Notes under the pieces: generated by a model | Database searches by the model: none | What the model was told of the DNA's origin: nothing | What the model saw: only the letters and a program-made list of their open reading frames with translations | In this document: positions 23,086 to 35,694 of the stretch, piece by piece | Layout: each line of letters opens with the position of its first letter | Position numbering within the stretch: position 1 is the stretch's first letter | Position numbers and translations under genes: made by a program | DNA from: Icerya purchasi | Lineage: Eukaryota > Arthropoda > Insecta > Hemiptera > Monophlebidae | Assembly: GCA_039619475.1 (NCBI GenBank) | Contig: CM077115.1 | Location: 478,404,400 to 478,468,399, forward strand | Direction: 5' to 3' | Length of the DNA: 64,000 bases

Positions 23086-25503
23086 ATATATATATAATTC
23101 ATCAGTGCCGAATCTTCTGGTATTTCTAGTGTCACAGGGCGAAGCATTTAAAGCAAATTAGATAGAAATCTGCCAGTACTTTCTGGGAGTAGAGATTAAT
23201 TTGGATGAAAAGCTAATCTTTAGCTTTCCAGCAAAAATCCGAAAAGGCGTTTTGGTTACTTCTCTAACGCTAGCGAATTACTAAGAGCACATTGGGAAGC
23301 ATACACACACAACAATAGCATAAATAGCAAACCAGATATTGGGCGGTTGCAAACCAGGTGTACCTTCTGAGCAAGCTGCGTACGTGTTGTACACTGCACT
23401 TTTTTTCTCGATCCAGGCCACATAGCTTTTTGCATACGACTAAATTCGATGTCTTATTATTGCTGCGCCATCAAGTGAGATAAAATGTATCTGACTTGTG
23501 TAAATTTTAACATTTGTTCTACTGAGCGATCCAGTAGCATTAAATAGTGAAATGTTATTGTCTTTGAGGTTTACGTAGTTGCCCGTAATTTTTTCCTTAT
23601 CTAAATTCAGATATCGATTTTCTTTTAAAATTTTTTATTTTCTGAATTTTTTTAAAAAAGTGGCTCTTTATTTATTTATTTGTTTTTTTTTTTTTTGTTT
23701 GCGAACGATTGTTTAACATTTTTTCGTCTTAAAAAACTTCTCGGGAAAAAATCAGGGTTTACTCTCTATATATTTATTTTTATCCTTAAAACTATTTCTT
23801 ACATTATCCGTATATTATTTATTACGTTTCCAGTTTTAGATAACTTAGCCATGTTTCAGAAATTATCTTGTTGTTTAGTAGTTCGCTATATTATACAAAC
23901 AGTACACATATTAATTCGGACTTATTAGTAATAGCGTAGATTTTTATTCATTCAGATTATTCGGATGTTTCTACATATTTTCTTTATTCGTCTGTATATC
24001 TCTCATCATTATTTGAATATATAAATTAGAAGGTGAGACTATGAAATATTCAACATTATTATGCACTCTTACAATTTCTAATTCTTTTACTACGTAAAAT
24101 TAAAGTAAATATATCCTTGATAAGGTATCGCGGATTGTAAAGTTAAGCTTTCCATAATGGTACTAAACCCAACGGCACTAATGCGAGTGGGGGGGGGCAG
24201 AGTTTCGTTAATTTCCTTTAACATAGTTTTCAAATAGTAGCTCAGATATTTCTTGTTGCGCCGATTCATTTTAAAAGTTTGTTACTTGCAATTTTATACA
24301 TTTCATAAAGTTATTAATTCACAATAATATGCTGAACGAGAATAATAAAATGTACTACAAAATTATATAAAAAGCACAAATCATATTAAAAATATCAAAA
24401 AACCAGTTTCGACGCATTACTGCCATTATTATTTATATACTTGTAATTTTATTCATTATTTTGCTGTATTACATATAATTATATGAATTTAGCTGTTACT
24501 TTTGAAAGTTATTTTAATAACGGAAAAAGATAATAAGTTTCAGACATCCCCCGTTTATTAATTAACGAATTAATAAATGTTGTAGAATGTATTTTAGTCG
24601 TTCTAAGCCGTATAATTAAAATTTTCGTAGTAATTAGTGCGAAACAACGGATATGTAGTATTTAACGAACAGTTCGTTAAATTTTACACTGGTTACTTCG
24701 CAACTAATTACCAGGTTAAAATTTTAATTCTACCTAAAACCGGTAATAGAGGAGAACAAGTCAACTGCGCTCCAATATACACAGTTTATGGGTAAGTTGA
24801 AAGTATAGGGATTCGCTACGTTTGTGTTCTATTTTAACGTGTGTTTATTTTATTCCGTTTATTCGCGAACCTCACCGCTAGAGAAGCACGATAATAACCG
24901 GAGTTGCTTGCCTTGTCTTTGTTTTTTTTATTTTTTTTTTATTTAAAAAACCGAGTTTTCCTGTCTAATAAAAGATAAACCATATAATAATAATAATAAT
25001 AATTACAGGGAAGTAAATTAAAATTTTCGTCACATGTGCTGACACAGACGTGATTTACAATGTCGAACGCGCGGACAGATCGTACTAATGTGATCGAACA
25101 TGTTTCGGCAAAATTCGGGACAATTGCGCTATCGCACTTTCAACGAAGAATTGTCTGTCGAAGAACGCGGCTTAATAATTAACAACGATTTCGGCACGCT
25201 GAATTTGCCCTTTTAGACTGGCGAATATGAAGGCAGAAAATTGAATACGCGACCTGCTGGAAATCTAGCCTGTTTATATCTCGCTGATTTTATTAATTTT
25301 TAATCACGCTACGAGATGGTAATTAGAAGGAAAAAAAAAAAAGAACTAAAAAGTGGAAAATTGAAAATTAATCTTGCGAATAAATTTTAATCGTATACAA
25401 AGTATCGCGAACGCGCTCGATTTTAATACCATCATCCGATGTGGTACAAATGAGGAAGTTAGCTAGAATAAGAATACGCGAAATCTGTAAAAATCTATTT
25501 AAC
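23086..25503. other. AT-rich stretch with short simple repeats
   Basis: No coding motif is recognised. It includes a G9 tract at 24189-24197, an (ATA)n tract at about 24984-25004, and the dispersed repeat copy listed separately. Confidence 0.4.
24111..24200 (+). repeat. Dispersed repeat, copy 2
   Basis: 24111-24163 matches the reverse complement of 18742-18794 with about four mismatches in 53. The following G-rich block also has a counterpart there. The family is unknown. Confidence 0.6.
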
Positions 25504-27606
25504 CAGAGGCGGATCCAGAAGGACATTTAAGGGAGGAAATTATATAATTAAGTAAAATCTTCTAAGCTAGGCAGTAGATTTGGGGAACCGATCTTTCGGG
25601 CGTGATCGATCGGGCGTAGATTCGTTCGGGCGCAGCGTTTTTCGGGCACAGTTGAACTCGGACCTTTTTACAGACTACCTACGGTGATTTTCAAGTATCA
25701 TCCGTTAAACGTTATCATCTGTGTTAGTGAGAAACGCGAGTTAGTCGGATTACTAACAAAAATAAAAAAGAAATAAAGTGTAATAAAAATAATATCTTTC
25801 TTACTACTTCTAAACTACCATTTGAGCTAGAATTTTATAATTTTGCTTTTATTTTTCACCTAAAAATGAAACTAAATTCAAATTAAATTGTAATAATTAT
25901 GCATTTTTAAAACATTTTTAAATTTCTACAGAGGTCGCTATTAGGGGTATTTCTCAAATCTACGGGTCGTTCTCTTTCGGGCGCAGACGAACTCCAGACC
26001 TTTTTACAGACTACCTACGGTGATTTTCAGATTTCATCCTTTAAACGTTATCATCTGTGTTAGTGAGAAATGCGAGTTATCGAATACTGCTATCAGAAAT
26101 TCCAATCAAAAAAAAGTACCGTTCTTCGTTAACGATTTAGTTGTTATATATGCATACACATATATATATAATCACAAAACACATATTTTAAATAATTTTA
26201 TTGAGTTATTCACTTTTTTTGAATTTTTATTTTTCTGAAATAATGACTTCAGCGTGAAATCGAGATAAAAACAGACTTTTGCGATGTAAATTTAAGAGTT
26301 CTGTTAGTAATAGTGATACGAATCGGACGAAGATGATTAATATTAATAATAGATCAAATGCATTATCGGTTCTTTTCATTTTTTCGTTTTTTGTTAATGT
26401 ATAGTAAGCCGTATTTAAAAAATTACAAACCATCAACTCTACATCATTTAAAGTGTGTAACATAACTGGATTAAATTTGCTTCTAATACATATCCATTAT
26501 ATTTTCTTTTTCATTCGTATCTAGCAAATTTATTTGAGGATACGTTGATAGTTTCTAATTTTTTAAATATGGCTATACATTAACCAAAAAAAAAAAAAAA
26601 TGGAAAGAACCGATAATGCATTTGACCGATTATTTTATTAATATTAATTATCTTCGTCGGTTTCGTACCACTATTGCTAACAGAACTCTTAAATTTACAT
26701 CGCAAAAGTCTGTTTTTATCTCTATTTCACGCTGAAGACATTATTTCAGAAAAATAAAAATTCAAAAAAAGTGAATAACTCAATAAAATTATTTAAAATA
26801 TGTGTTTTGTGATTATATATATATGTGTATGCATATATAACAACTAAATCGTTAACGAAGAACGGTGCTTTTTTTTGATTGGAATTTCTGATAGCAGTAT
26901 TCGATAACTCGCATTTCTCACTAACACAGATGATAACGTTTAAAGGATGAAATCTGAAAATCACCGTAGGTAGTCTGTAAAAAGGTCTGGAGTTCGTCTG
27001 CGCCCGAAAGAGAACGACCCGTAGATTTGAGAAATACTCCTTGTTTTATAAAGAAAATCAAATAGCGACCTCTATAGAAATTTAAAAATGTTTTAAAAAT
27101 GCATAATTATTACAATTTAATTTGAATTTAGTTTCATTTTTAGGTGAAAAATAAAAGCAAAATTATAAAATTCTAGCTCAAATGGTAGTTTAGAAGTAGT
27201 AAGAAAGATATTATTTTTATTAGACTTTAAGTGTATCTTTTTTATTTTTGTTAGTAATCCGATCGGAATTGTTTGTTCCTGAGCAAGTTTAAATATATAT
27301 ATATATATATGTATATATTTCTCATTGAATTATTTTCATTTATATTACAAAATAAAAATTAAAAATAAATAAGAAAGACAAAAAATCCGTGACAGTTGGG
27401 TTTAAAATAAAAAACGTAACATTAATAGTTTTATATAGAAAATAGTATTAGATATTAATTATTAAAATCCCTAGGCGTAAAATTCATGCAAATCTTTTAT
27501 AGCATAAATTAAGTTTCTCTGTTATAACAATTTTTTTCACGGAGGTTTTGGTTCTTTGCGGTGGGGGTATGTCCGCTATCCCCCTCCCTTCGTCGATCCG
27601 CCTCTG
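25504..27606. mobile_element. hAT-like non-autonomous element containing a giant inverted repeat
   Basis: The left end CAGAGGCGGATCCAG (25504) and right end TCGATCCGCCTCTG (ending 27606) form TIRs of the hAT type (CAGNGGCGGATCC). The word ATTTAAC lies just left of 25504 and again three bases right of 27606, probably a slightly shifted TSD. Inside is a long inverted repeat: arms of about 670 bp (about 25745-26415 and 26567-27262) with a spacer of about 150 bp. A short segment of the arm (CCTTTTTACAGACTACCTAC...) is also directly duplicated at 25660-25745. The right-terminal 300 bp matches 38737-39035 in inverse orientation. The small ORFs at 26020-26238 and 26746-26964 are the two arm copies of the same sequence, not genes. 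No transposase is present. Confidence 0.75.
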
Positions 27607-29952
27607 ATGATTTAACAGGGCTATAATTGAAATTGCGTTCAAAAATATCGAAATGTATTGAAATTCTCGGCAAATATTAGCGAGCCAAATAAAAACTCCT
27701 CACCAAACTGGTACTACTTTGAAAATGTTGCACGTTCGATTTTTCTTCGTTTTTTACCGTGAAATTAAAATTTAATTGAAGTGCGTACATTTCCTTTTTT
27801 CGACTATCAGAATTAAAAAAAAGAAAAAAAAACGACCCATCAGCGATAGCGAAACAAATAATCTGTGTCGGTTATTGTCGAAATGGAAGAAGGGAATTTG
27901 ATCAGTACGCAACTTTCAACAAATCCAATACGAGTGCACAATGTCGTCACCGACTGAACCACCAACTTTGTCGTCGGCGCAATTCACTCAAAATGAAGTT
28001 TCTTCCCAGCATAAAAAATGCTGTTTGCAGGAATTTTCTTTCGAACATTCGAAGTATGTTTACCTGAAAGTGAACAATTTCATAATAAAAACACGACAAA
28101 AAACGTAACATTGTTGAATAATGCGAGATATCAAATAACGTGAAAGATCAAATTTCTAGCTCTGTGTATGTGCGTGTGTATATGCGAAAAACAAAATCGA
28201 GAGTGTATTCATAAATGTATTCGGAAATTTCAAAAGTATTAACATATTACGGTGGTTAAGTAATGTTCGAGTGTCGCCAGAAACGAAAATCTTGGGCCGC
28301 CTTAATCCGACAATATGTATGCTACGAAATATTAGTTGGAAGATTCGTTTTCGCTAAACTCATAGATTCATGGAAAATCGCGAAACTTAAAAGAAGAACT
28401 TGAGCGAAAATGTGTGCTTTTTTCACTTTTTATTTATGGAGAATGAAGTTTTACAGTTAGATAAAGGGTTATGAGAGAGAGAGTGAGAGAGAGAGAAAAA
28501 GTCTAACCAAAAAAACAGGGTTGTCTCTCTATTAATTAATCATACAGGAATGTCAATTATTTGTAAAACAGTTTCGTTAAAATTTACATAAATATAAAGA
28601 TATTTTTGAAATTATTCTAGTTGTTACTGAAACGGTAAGGTAGAGAATATTTAAAAGTTGCAAAAAGTCGAATATAGAAGAAAATTATAACAAAAACATT
28701 GAAAAAAGCAATTCATTAACGGGGGAAAAATCATATAGCCGCCTTTATAATTTAACTACTCGAATTTTATTCATGTTTCAGTTTACGGTTTTTGAAGCAG
28801 TCGGCGTTTTAAATAATTCTCAAACGCAAAAGGCGACCTACCCCGTCCATCCGACTGCTATGATTTATTAAATAAACAAGGCATTTTCAGAGGGGGAACT
28901 CTTCTTGAATTTTTTTCTTTTTTTTTTTTTTGTTTCTGAAGCGACTATAAGGTCATCGTTGCAGAAGTTATTTCAATTATATTTCGTGAATTAGTTTCGC
29001 AGATTATTTCGTTTTGTAGAGCAGCATTTCACGTTTTATTATTACATTTTGTCGATTGTAATTATTTATAAAGTGCCATCCTGATTAGTATTGGCGGTTG
29101 GTTTCTAGTGGGGAATATTGTTGAATGCTCGGTTATTTTAATTCTTTGTGTTTATGCTATTTTTTTTTTCTTTCTTGTTTTTTGTTTTATATTTATTATT
29201 TACTATATAAGTTCAAACTGGAAATGGGTTAATTATTGTTTACGTATGCTCTTCATCGTATTTGTCGGATTACGTATTTGTACATTTTCATGCAACATTA
29301 AATACGAATATATGTACGAAAGGCCCCGCTCTGCTTAGTAGTTGATTAGAATTACGCGACTTTTAATCGTTATGTAACATTAACTTACATTGATATCTAC
29401 ATTATAATGGTGTAATTTTTACCAAATTTTTACTTACCGCTGACTTTGATTACTCAAGAGTCCGCGTGTTTCTTGGAAGTGCGCTCAAGCAACTTAGAGC
29501 TATTGCGATACTGTTTATCGACCGGCTTTACGATTATCGATTTAAAAAAAAAAAAAACTCTATGCATTGTAATCTTAAATGATGATAGTTTTAATTGGTT
29601 ATCGATAGTTTCATTTACCCTTAGAACGCTGCTACTTATTGAATTTTCCTTTGATTTTTTGACCTTTTCTTATTTATTTATTTGTTCTTTTGAAGTTAAA
29701 CTTCTTTTATGGCACGCTACGAGTTTTAAGATAGAGAGTAAAAACAAAACTTGTTAAATTACCTGTTAAACTAGTTGTCTATTTCTAATAAACTTAGAGA
29801 CAGAAAAATGCAGAAGAAAAAAAAAACATACAGTGCTCATTTGTACACATATTTTCCGAATTAATAAAATAATATAAGCAATTCACTGACTAGGCTAGAA
29901 AACAATTAACCAATATTGAAAAATTAAATACACCGACGTGTTTCGGAGACTG
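27607..29952. other. Unassigned sequence
   Basis: No TE or gene motif is recognised. A (GA)n tract lies at 28470-28497. ORFs at 29108-29338 and 29446-29757 are hydrophobic or AT-biased without a domain. Confidence 0.4.
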
Positions 29953-30041
29953 ACCGGATCAAAATCTAATCTCTAATCTAGTCCAATTGTCCTGGGTAGC
30001 TGCCCTAAGTCGGCCAAGTCCAAAAAAAAAAAGAAAAAAAA
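29953..30041 (+). mobile_element. RNase-H LINE family A, 3' UTR stub with A-tail (copy 2)
   Basis: 29953-30021 matches the 3' UTR found inverted at 1015-1085 and 41178-41245 (CTAATCTAGTCCAATTGTCC ... TCGGCCAAG). It is followed by an A-rich tail (30022-30041). Only about 70 bp of element remain, an extreme 5' truncation. The orientation is opposite to the other two copies. Confidence 0.8.
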
Positions 30042-30936
30042 GAGACACTGCTCCATTATGGTGTCTCCCAAATATGTCGGTATATTTGTTTATTTAATAT
30101 ATGTTAATTGTTTTCTAGTCTTGTCAGCGAATTGTTTATATTAATTTAGAAAAAAATTAAATCAATTATTTTTATTTTTTTGAAATAACTGTAAAGGGTC
30201 CCACGAGGCTAATGCCTATATTGCGAGTGTTCCAACAACATTTATTATCGTTTATTGTATAAATATAACGTGTGCAATGTAATATCAACGTCCGACTATA
30301 AACTAAGCTATTACTATTATTATACATATCGGCCTATCTACTGCAATAGCCACAAAACCACGAACGCATAAAATAAAACAACAATCTTCATAAATGAAGC
30401 TAATATCTTATCCTCTTAACAAAACGTTTACACTTCCGATCTGGAAATTTATAACTAATAATATTATTACACAGTATTCTACGATAACATAACCCATACA
30501 AACAATTAGGCAGTACAATCAGGCAGAACAAACACAACGCAGATGAAATAATCATAATGTAACGCTATTAATGTTAAAAACAGAACAATACATAGTTAAC
30601 TACAATAAATACTCTATACAAATATCCGAAATAGGTGTATTTATGCTCTATTATGCCACATGCACGCAAGCCCGAATACCCTTTTATATTGTATTTGGGG
30701 GTGGACAAGAAAACTACAAATTACTACTCCTATCCCTGCAATCAAGCAATTAACCAAATTTTTATTTTTTCCTTTCAAACTGCTAAATGCTGTTCTATCC
30801 AGATTTCCTTCGGTACTTTTAACAATAAATTCATCAAATACATTTTCTTCGACATTATCTCTATTTTATTATTTACCCCCCGGTCTGAATTGAAAGGACA
30901 ATTCTTTAGGTACTCTGGTACTTCGCTTCTTATCTA
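30042..30936. other. Unassigned sequence, possibly 3' flank of a LINE relic
   Basis: No coding motif is recognised. It lies immediately 3' of the minus-strand LINE relic and may include its UTR. Confidence 0.3.
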
Positions 30937-32110
30937 TTAATGGCAGTTGCACGTCTTGCAACACTTACCTTTTAGCAGCTTGTGATAGCAATACATCGCT
31001 TTTTGAGGTAGTTCCTTATTTTCTATCCACCATACAGGTTCAGCAGTATTCTTGTTTCCCAGATTTCTGGGGGGAGTTATTAATTTCAGACATCTCGCTA
31101 GTAAATTGCTGATTTTGCTCATTTCCGAATTTTTTGCCTCACCCTATACTTGAACAGCATAATGGACCCTGGACGCTATTAAAGCCTTATAATACATCCT
31201 TACTACGTCGTCGTGGGGCATCAGAAATTTTAATCTATACAACGCGCTGGTATGGATTGCCTTATTTTTAGACTAAGGTTATTTCTATGCATTATTTTCC
31301 ACGTTAATGCGTTGTCAATCACTAACCGCAGATGATATTTGTAGCTCTTAACAACTTCAAGTAGCACACAATCGGAGGAGCAATTATCACAATGATTAGC
31401 ATTCCTGTGCAACCAACCTGGACAGCGTAATGTTATTTTCGGTATAATCTGGGGGGCCTTATGTACACTATTTGAGTTTTTGATTTGTTGATAACTTCTA
31501 TCATGGGCCCACCTGGTTACATTATCCAAATCTTGCTGCAGTAATTTTTCAGCAACCTGTGTATATTTTTGTGCTTTCTCACAATGGCGAAGTCATCTGC
31601 ATAAGCAAATATGGTAGAATTGTTTACGGCAGCAAAAGCCGAGTCCGTATATATATAAGAAACAGTAATGGCGCTAAGACTGTTCCCAAACCCGTAGTGA
31701 CGACTGCCTCTGCGCTTTGTATATTTTTGATTTTCACTATAATCTTCCCCGAATTGTCATGTAGTTGTGGAATCATTCTCTTTTTGTTTACCTAATATTC
31801 CTATGTTTCCTAAATCCTGCATAAGTAGGTCATGATTATCAAAATCAAAGGCTTTGTTTAAGTCTAAAAAAGCTACTAGAAATATATGTACTACTTTCCG
31901 CCATACCACAGTTAACTTGATTTACAAACGATTGCACTAACATTGTAGTGGACTTCCCCTGCTGAAATCCTAATTATCCGCAATAAGATAATTTCCTTCG
32001 AAAACCTGACGCAAATGCGACGCAACATAATGTTCCGGAACCTTTGCAAATACAGAAATTAACGTTATTGGCCTATAGTTTACAGTTTTTGAGCGATCCC
32101 CTCGTTTATA
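30937..32110 (-). pseudogene. LINE reverse transcriptase relic (CR1/Jockey-like), heavily decayed
   Basis: Reading the minus strand from 32110 downward gives, with many frame changes: KRGDRSKTVNYRPITLI (RT motif 0); FLDLNKAFDFDNHDLL (motif A region); LAPLLFLIYI after a degraded motif B; YADDFAIV (motif C, catalytic Asp pair kept); then LVIDNALTWKI (thumb, in minus ORF 31230-31529). A C-terminal Cys-containing tail is in minus ORF 30937-31122. Stops and shifts occur throughout, so it is inactive. The clade is uncertain. The order and spacing of RT motifs are clear, but the family would need a search. Confidence 0.65.
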
Positions 32111-32682
32111 CATATCGGTTCAACGCGATACCTACTGGCATAGGTAAAAAAAAATATCAGTTTTATAAAAAATAAGAAAATTTGAATAAAAGCTATGGTA
32201 AATATAAATTTATATTTAAAATATAGAACTTGCTTGGATGTTGTTTTTTTCAAATTCATTGGGATCTGAAGTGTTTTTTTTTCTTTTTTTTTTGAAGATG
32301 TTATAGTCATCTTAAGCCAATTGTTTCCATTTTCAAATAAAAGTTACAGTGAAGATAAAGCTGATGAAATTTGTAGCGTTTATTTTTAGTTATTGTCAAT
32401 AAGGCCGCAAAAAACATGTGCGTGAGTCAGAGAGACTAACGGCGTTTTTTGTTTTTTTTTAGGTTCTGACTTCAGATACTACCAATGTACCAATGAGGTA
32501 TATGTATTTTGTGTAAGATTCATTACACAAAAATTGATGTGCCCCATCCAATTAAGTTTATTAGGTCCATTAATTCAGTTTTATAATATGTAAAAGTAAG
32601 TATAATTCTTAAAAGTAAATAGTGTCCTAATATAAATGAATATTAATATTAAGTGTAATTCTTAAATGTAAATAGTGTCTTC
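32111..32682. other. AT-rich sequence; short tandem duplication near 32590-32680
   Basis: AAGT(A/G)TAATTCTTAAA(A/T)GTAAATAGTGTC occurs twice (about 32596-32625 and 32651-32679). Nothing else is recognised. Confidence 0.4.
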
Positions 32683-33270
32683 GTTAGAAGTGAAACTTTT
32701 TACGGGATGCAATAAATTGTAAACGAAGAACTAAAAAAAGAAAAAGAAAAGAAATACACATTGAAATAAAAAAAAATTTACTTAAAACTGAAATGATTTA
32801 TATAATATCAATAACGATGTACAGATAATCTCGAATTAAACGTTACAGAAGTCTTGCATGTACTAATTATATAGGTATATGCAACAATACATATAACAAT
32901 AATTATGTACATTCAAGACCTTTGTAGCGTTTAATTCGAGATTATCTATTGATATTATAAATCATTTCAGTTTTAAGTAAATTTTTCTTCAATAATATGA
33001 TAAGTTATATATTTTAAAACCTTAATTTACGTTACAAAAGTTATAGTTTTATATGTGTCCGTGTTATATTATTACACGGACACATATAAAACTATAACTT
33101 TTGTAACGTAAATTAAGGTTTTAAAATATATAACTTATCATATTATTGAGACAAACGATTACAGGAAGATATAACACATAAATTTTTCTTCATTCCAGTG
33201 TGTATTTCTTATTTTTTTCCATTTCCTCGTTTAAAATTGATTACATTCCATAAAAAGTTTCACTCCTAAC
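32683..33270. repeat. Nested palindrome complex (about 590 bp)
   Basis: The outer arms 32683-32775 and 33182-33270 are inverted copies with mismatches (GTTAGAAGTGAAACTTTTTA...). Inside lie two further palindromes end to end: 32773-32986 (arms of about 100 bp, imperfect) and 32991-33147 (arms 73 bp, perfect, 11-nt loop). The direct repeat AAATTTTTCTTCA (32979-32991 and 33180-33192) flanks the second one plus about 32 further bases, suggesting insertion into the outer palindrome's arm. There is no coding capacity. Confidence 0.8.
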
Positions 33271-34650
33271 AACATTATCGACTGAACGTACAGTTTTTGT
33301 TTTTTAATCGGTGTAATATTCGAAGCAAACCTGCACAGTAATAAAAAGGGGTATTCACTACGTTTCTAAATATCCGAAGCAAGCAATAATTACGTTTCGC
33401 TCCAGTACTACACGAATATTTCCCGATAGAATTTAATTATAACTGCGCGATCTAAACGAAAACAAATGCCGTTTCCGATTTTTCGTTACTTTTTATCCTA
33501 CCGTACGTTTTCAGGTGATATAACTAGAATAAACGGTAGGAGTCCCCTGTCTTTTTTTTTTTATGACGTCACTGGAGACCATTCCAGCGCTTGTTGTTGC
33601 ATAAATTAAGAGATACCATTATTGCGCCATTCGAACATCGTTTTTTACGGAGTTAAAACTGTTTTCGGAAATTACGAGAATATTAAATTACTATGTGCAA
33701 TAACTTTGGAACGAACTTCAAAATTGTAGAAACAAAAAATCCTCTTTGTCAGAACAACAGCCCTGATTAATTATTATACCCTGAGAAAAAACCGTCAAGA
33801 ATGTGTAATAGTAAAATTTAACCTCCCCCCCCCCAAAAAAAAACAACAAAAAACAAACCACCCTTAATAAGTTTTGGAACCCATTGCCGGAGAAGATAAT
33901 TCTTGAAAAGTGAAATTCGAATTGCGAAACAAAAAGTTAGAAGCTCTTACGCAAAGTGAAAATAGTTATCGATAAATAATTATTCGAACCTCCTTTAATC
34001 GAGAAAACATCAAAAAACATTATGTTTACACGTAACAGTGCGAATGTGTAAAGAAATCGAATAAACCAAAACGTATCTCAAACACGAACGAAAAAGAGAG
34101 CCTTTTACAGGAGAATTTGAAAACTTCGTATTTGAGGACTCCGAAAAAGAGCAAATTTTGAAGAGGAAAAAATTTTCCTGGGGCGTGTGAATGGCAACGG
34201 AAAAATTGTAATATCTGAAGAGGACAGAACAATATTTCACTTCCTTAAGGAAACTTTTAAAAAGTTGGCGATAAGTTTATGACGTGTTCTTATTTTTTTC
34301 GGCCAAGTATTTTAGTTAAAAATTTCGAACCGGACTATAAATACGCGCATTGGCGCGCGTGTTTCCTTGACTTTGAAACGTCTCTGGATTCCCAATTTCA
34401 AATCTCGGGGCACCAAAAACACTTCAAAATCAAGCATCTTTTTTTTCTTGCGTGTACGACGCTTGCATGAACCGGATAACGAAATTTTGTTTTCTTAATG
34501 AAATTTTTGAACTTTGGAAAATTTCAGAATAAGTCACGGTAAATTATATGCAAATACGTTAAAAATTAATATTTTTTTATCGGAACTTTTTATTATTAAC
34601 GGTTTGTGTCTCTTTTAATGCAAAGTTTTCAGGCAGATGTTTTTCGCTTT
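33271..34650. other. Unassigned sequence
   Basis: No recognised gene is present. It contains a C10 tract at about 33825-33834. Minus ORFs at 34010-34240 overlap in two frames and show no domain. Confidence 0.35.
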
Positions 34651-35015
34651 TGCAGTTAGCGTCGCGATAGCCTATAGAGCGCGTGGTTTTCATTACGGAA
34701 GGCTCGGGCTCGATCCCGGGCACCCACACAAGTCATTACGAAAAATTTAATTAAATACTCGCTAATAGAATCATACGGAAGGCCAAATATGCACACGATC
34801 ATATGCATTAGTACACAGTATCAGACACACACGGGGGACTGCATTTATACATTGATAAAAATCAAATAATCACAATATCAGTTCCGAATGAGTGGTGGTG
34901 CATGTGTGCACCGAGTAGTTGCATACAACCTAGTACATAACCTATACCTGTACAGTTAAAATGTACGAATAGGTTGCCCACCAACCGAATGGTTGAAAAA
35001 ATAATGATAATGATG
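34651..35015 (+). mobile_element. tRNA-derived SINE (RNA polymerase III boxes visible)
   Basis: The head at 34661-34730 has an A-box-like TAGCCTATAGAGCG and a B-box-like GGGCTCGATCCCGG with tRNA-like spacing, so it resembles a tRNA gene turned SINE. A minus-strand relative sits at 57368-57546 (shared GTCGCGATAGC). The 3' limit is uncertain. I place it near the A-rich ttgaaaaaataatgataatg at about 35000. No TSD was identified. Confidence 0.6.
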
Positions 35016-35692
35016 CAGTTTTAACAAGTCATCAGCATCGTACATAATATATACACACTAACACGTAAATACAAAACAAACAAGAATATGATTTGCATCA
35101 GTATTATGTTGATGTTGTTTTCTTTCCTGTTTATAGAAGCAAAAAATAAAAACAAGACGGCAGCTCAAAGCTGAGGTACCTGGAAATGGGATCATTATAA
35201 ATACAAATAAAATATTTCCGGCGCATTCACAGAAATATTTTTTCTTTTTAAACGGAAATTTAAGGGTGCTATCTTAGGAAGATGATGATTCCAAGTTTAA
35301 TATATCTCGTGAAATAAGTAAAGATTAACACTAGGAGGCGAGCATTTAAAGTAAATATAATAGAGAACGGAGACGGTGGAAGATTATATTTCCACGTTGT
35401 ACATAAAAGGCCTAAACATTGCGCGATATTCTTTTAAAACAACGACTCTTTAGTATATGAGCTAAATGTGTAGACTTTTTCTAATTATATTTAACAGTTT
35501 CGCGGGTGAGAAACGGGTAAAGGTGAATTAATAATCGGGCAGATACCTTATGCAATGTTTCATTTATTATTATGTTTCGATTTAATACGTAGTCGGCAAT
35601 TTTTAACCAATTGTAAACTAATCTGCGCCATATAAAATATAATATAAATGAATTTAATTTGGTTCTACAATCCGATCTTTCTTTTTCATTTT
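35016..35692. other. Unassigned sequence
   Basis: No gene or repeat is recognised. Confidence 0.3.
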
Positions 35693-35694
35693 TA

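Noticed and set aside
26020..26964. Two nearly identical 72-residue ORFs in opposite orientation
   Set aside because: They are the same sequence in the two arms of the giant inverted repeat. The identity comes from the palindrome, not from protein conservation.
29108..29338. Possible membrane protein ORF
   Set aside because: The hydrophobicity comes from T-rich codons; no start context, domain or neighbour supports it.
34661..34730. Functional tRNA gene
   Set aside because: A- and B-box-like motifs are present, but I could not fold a full acceptor stem, and a related SINE copy exists. SINE is the better explanation.
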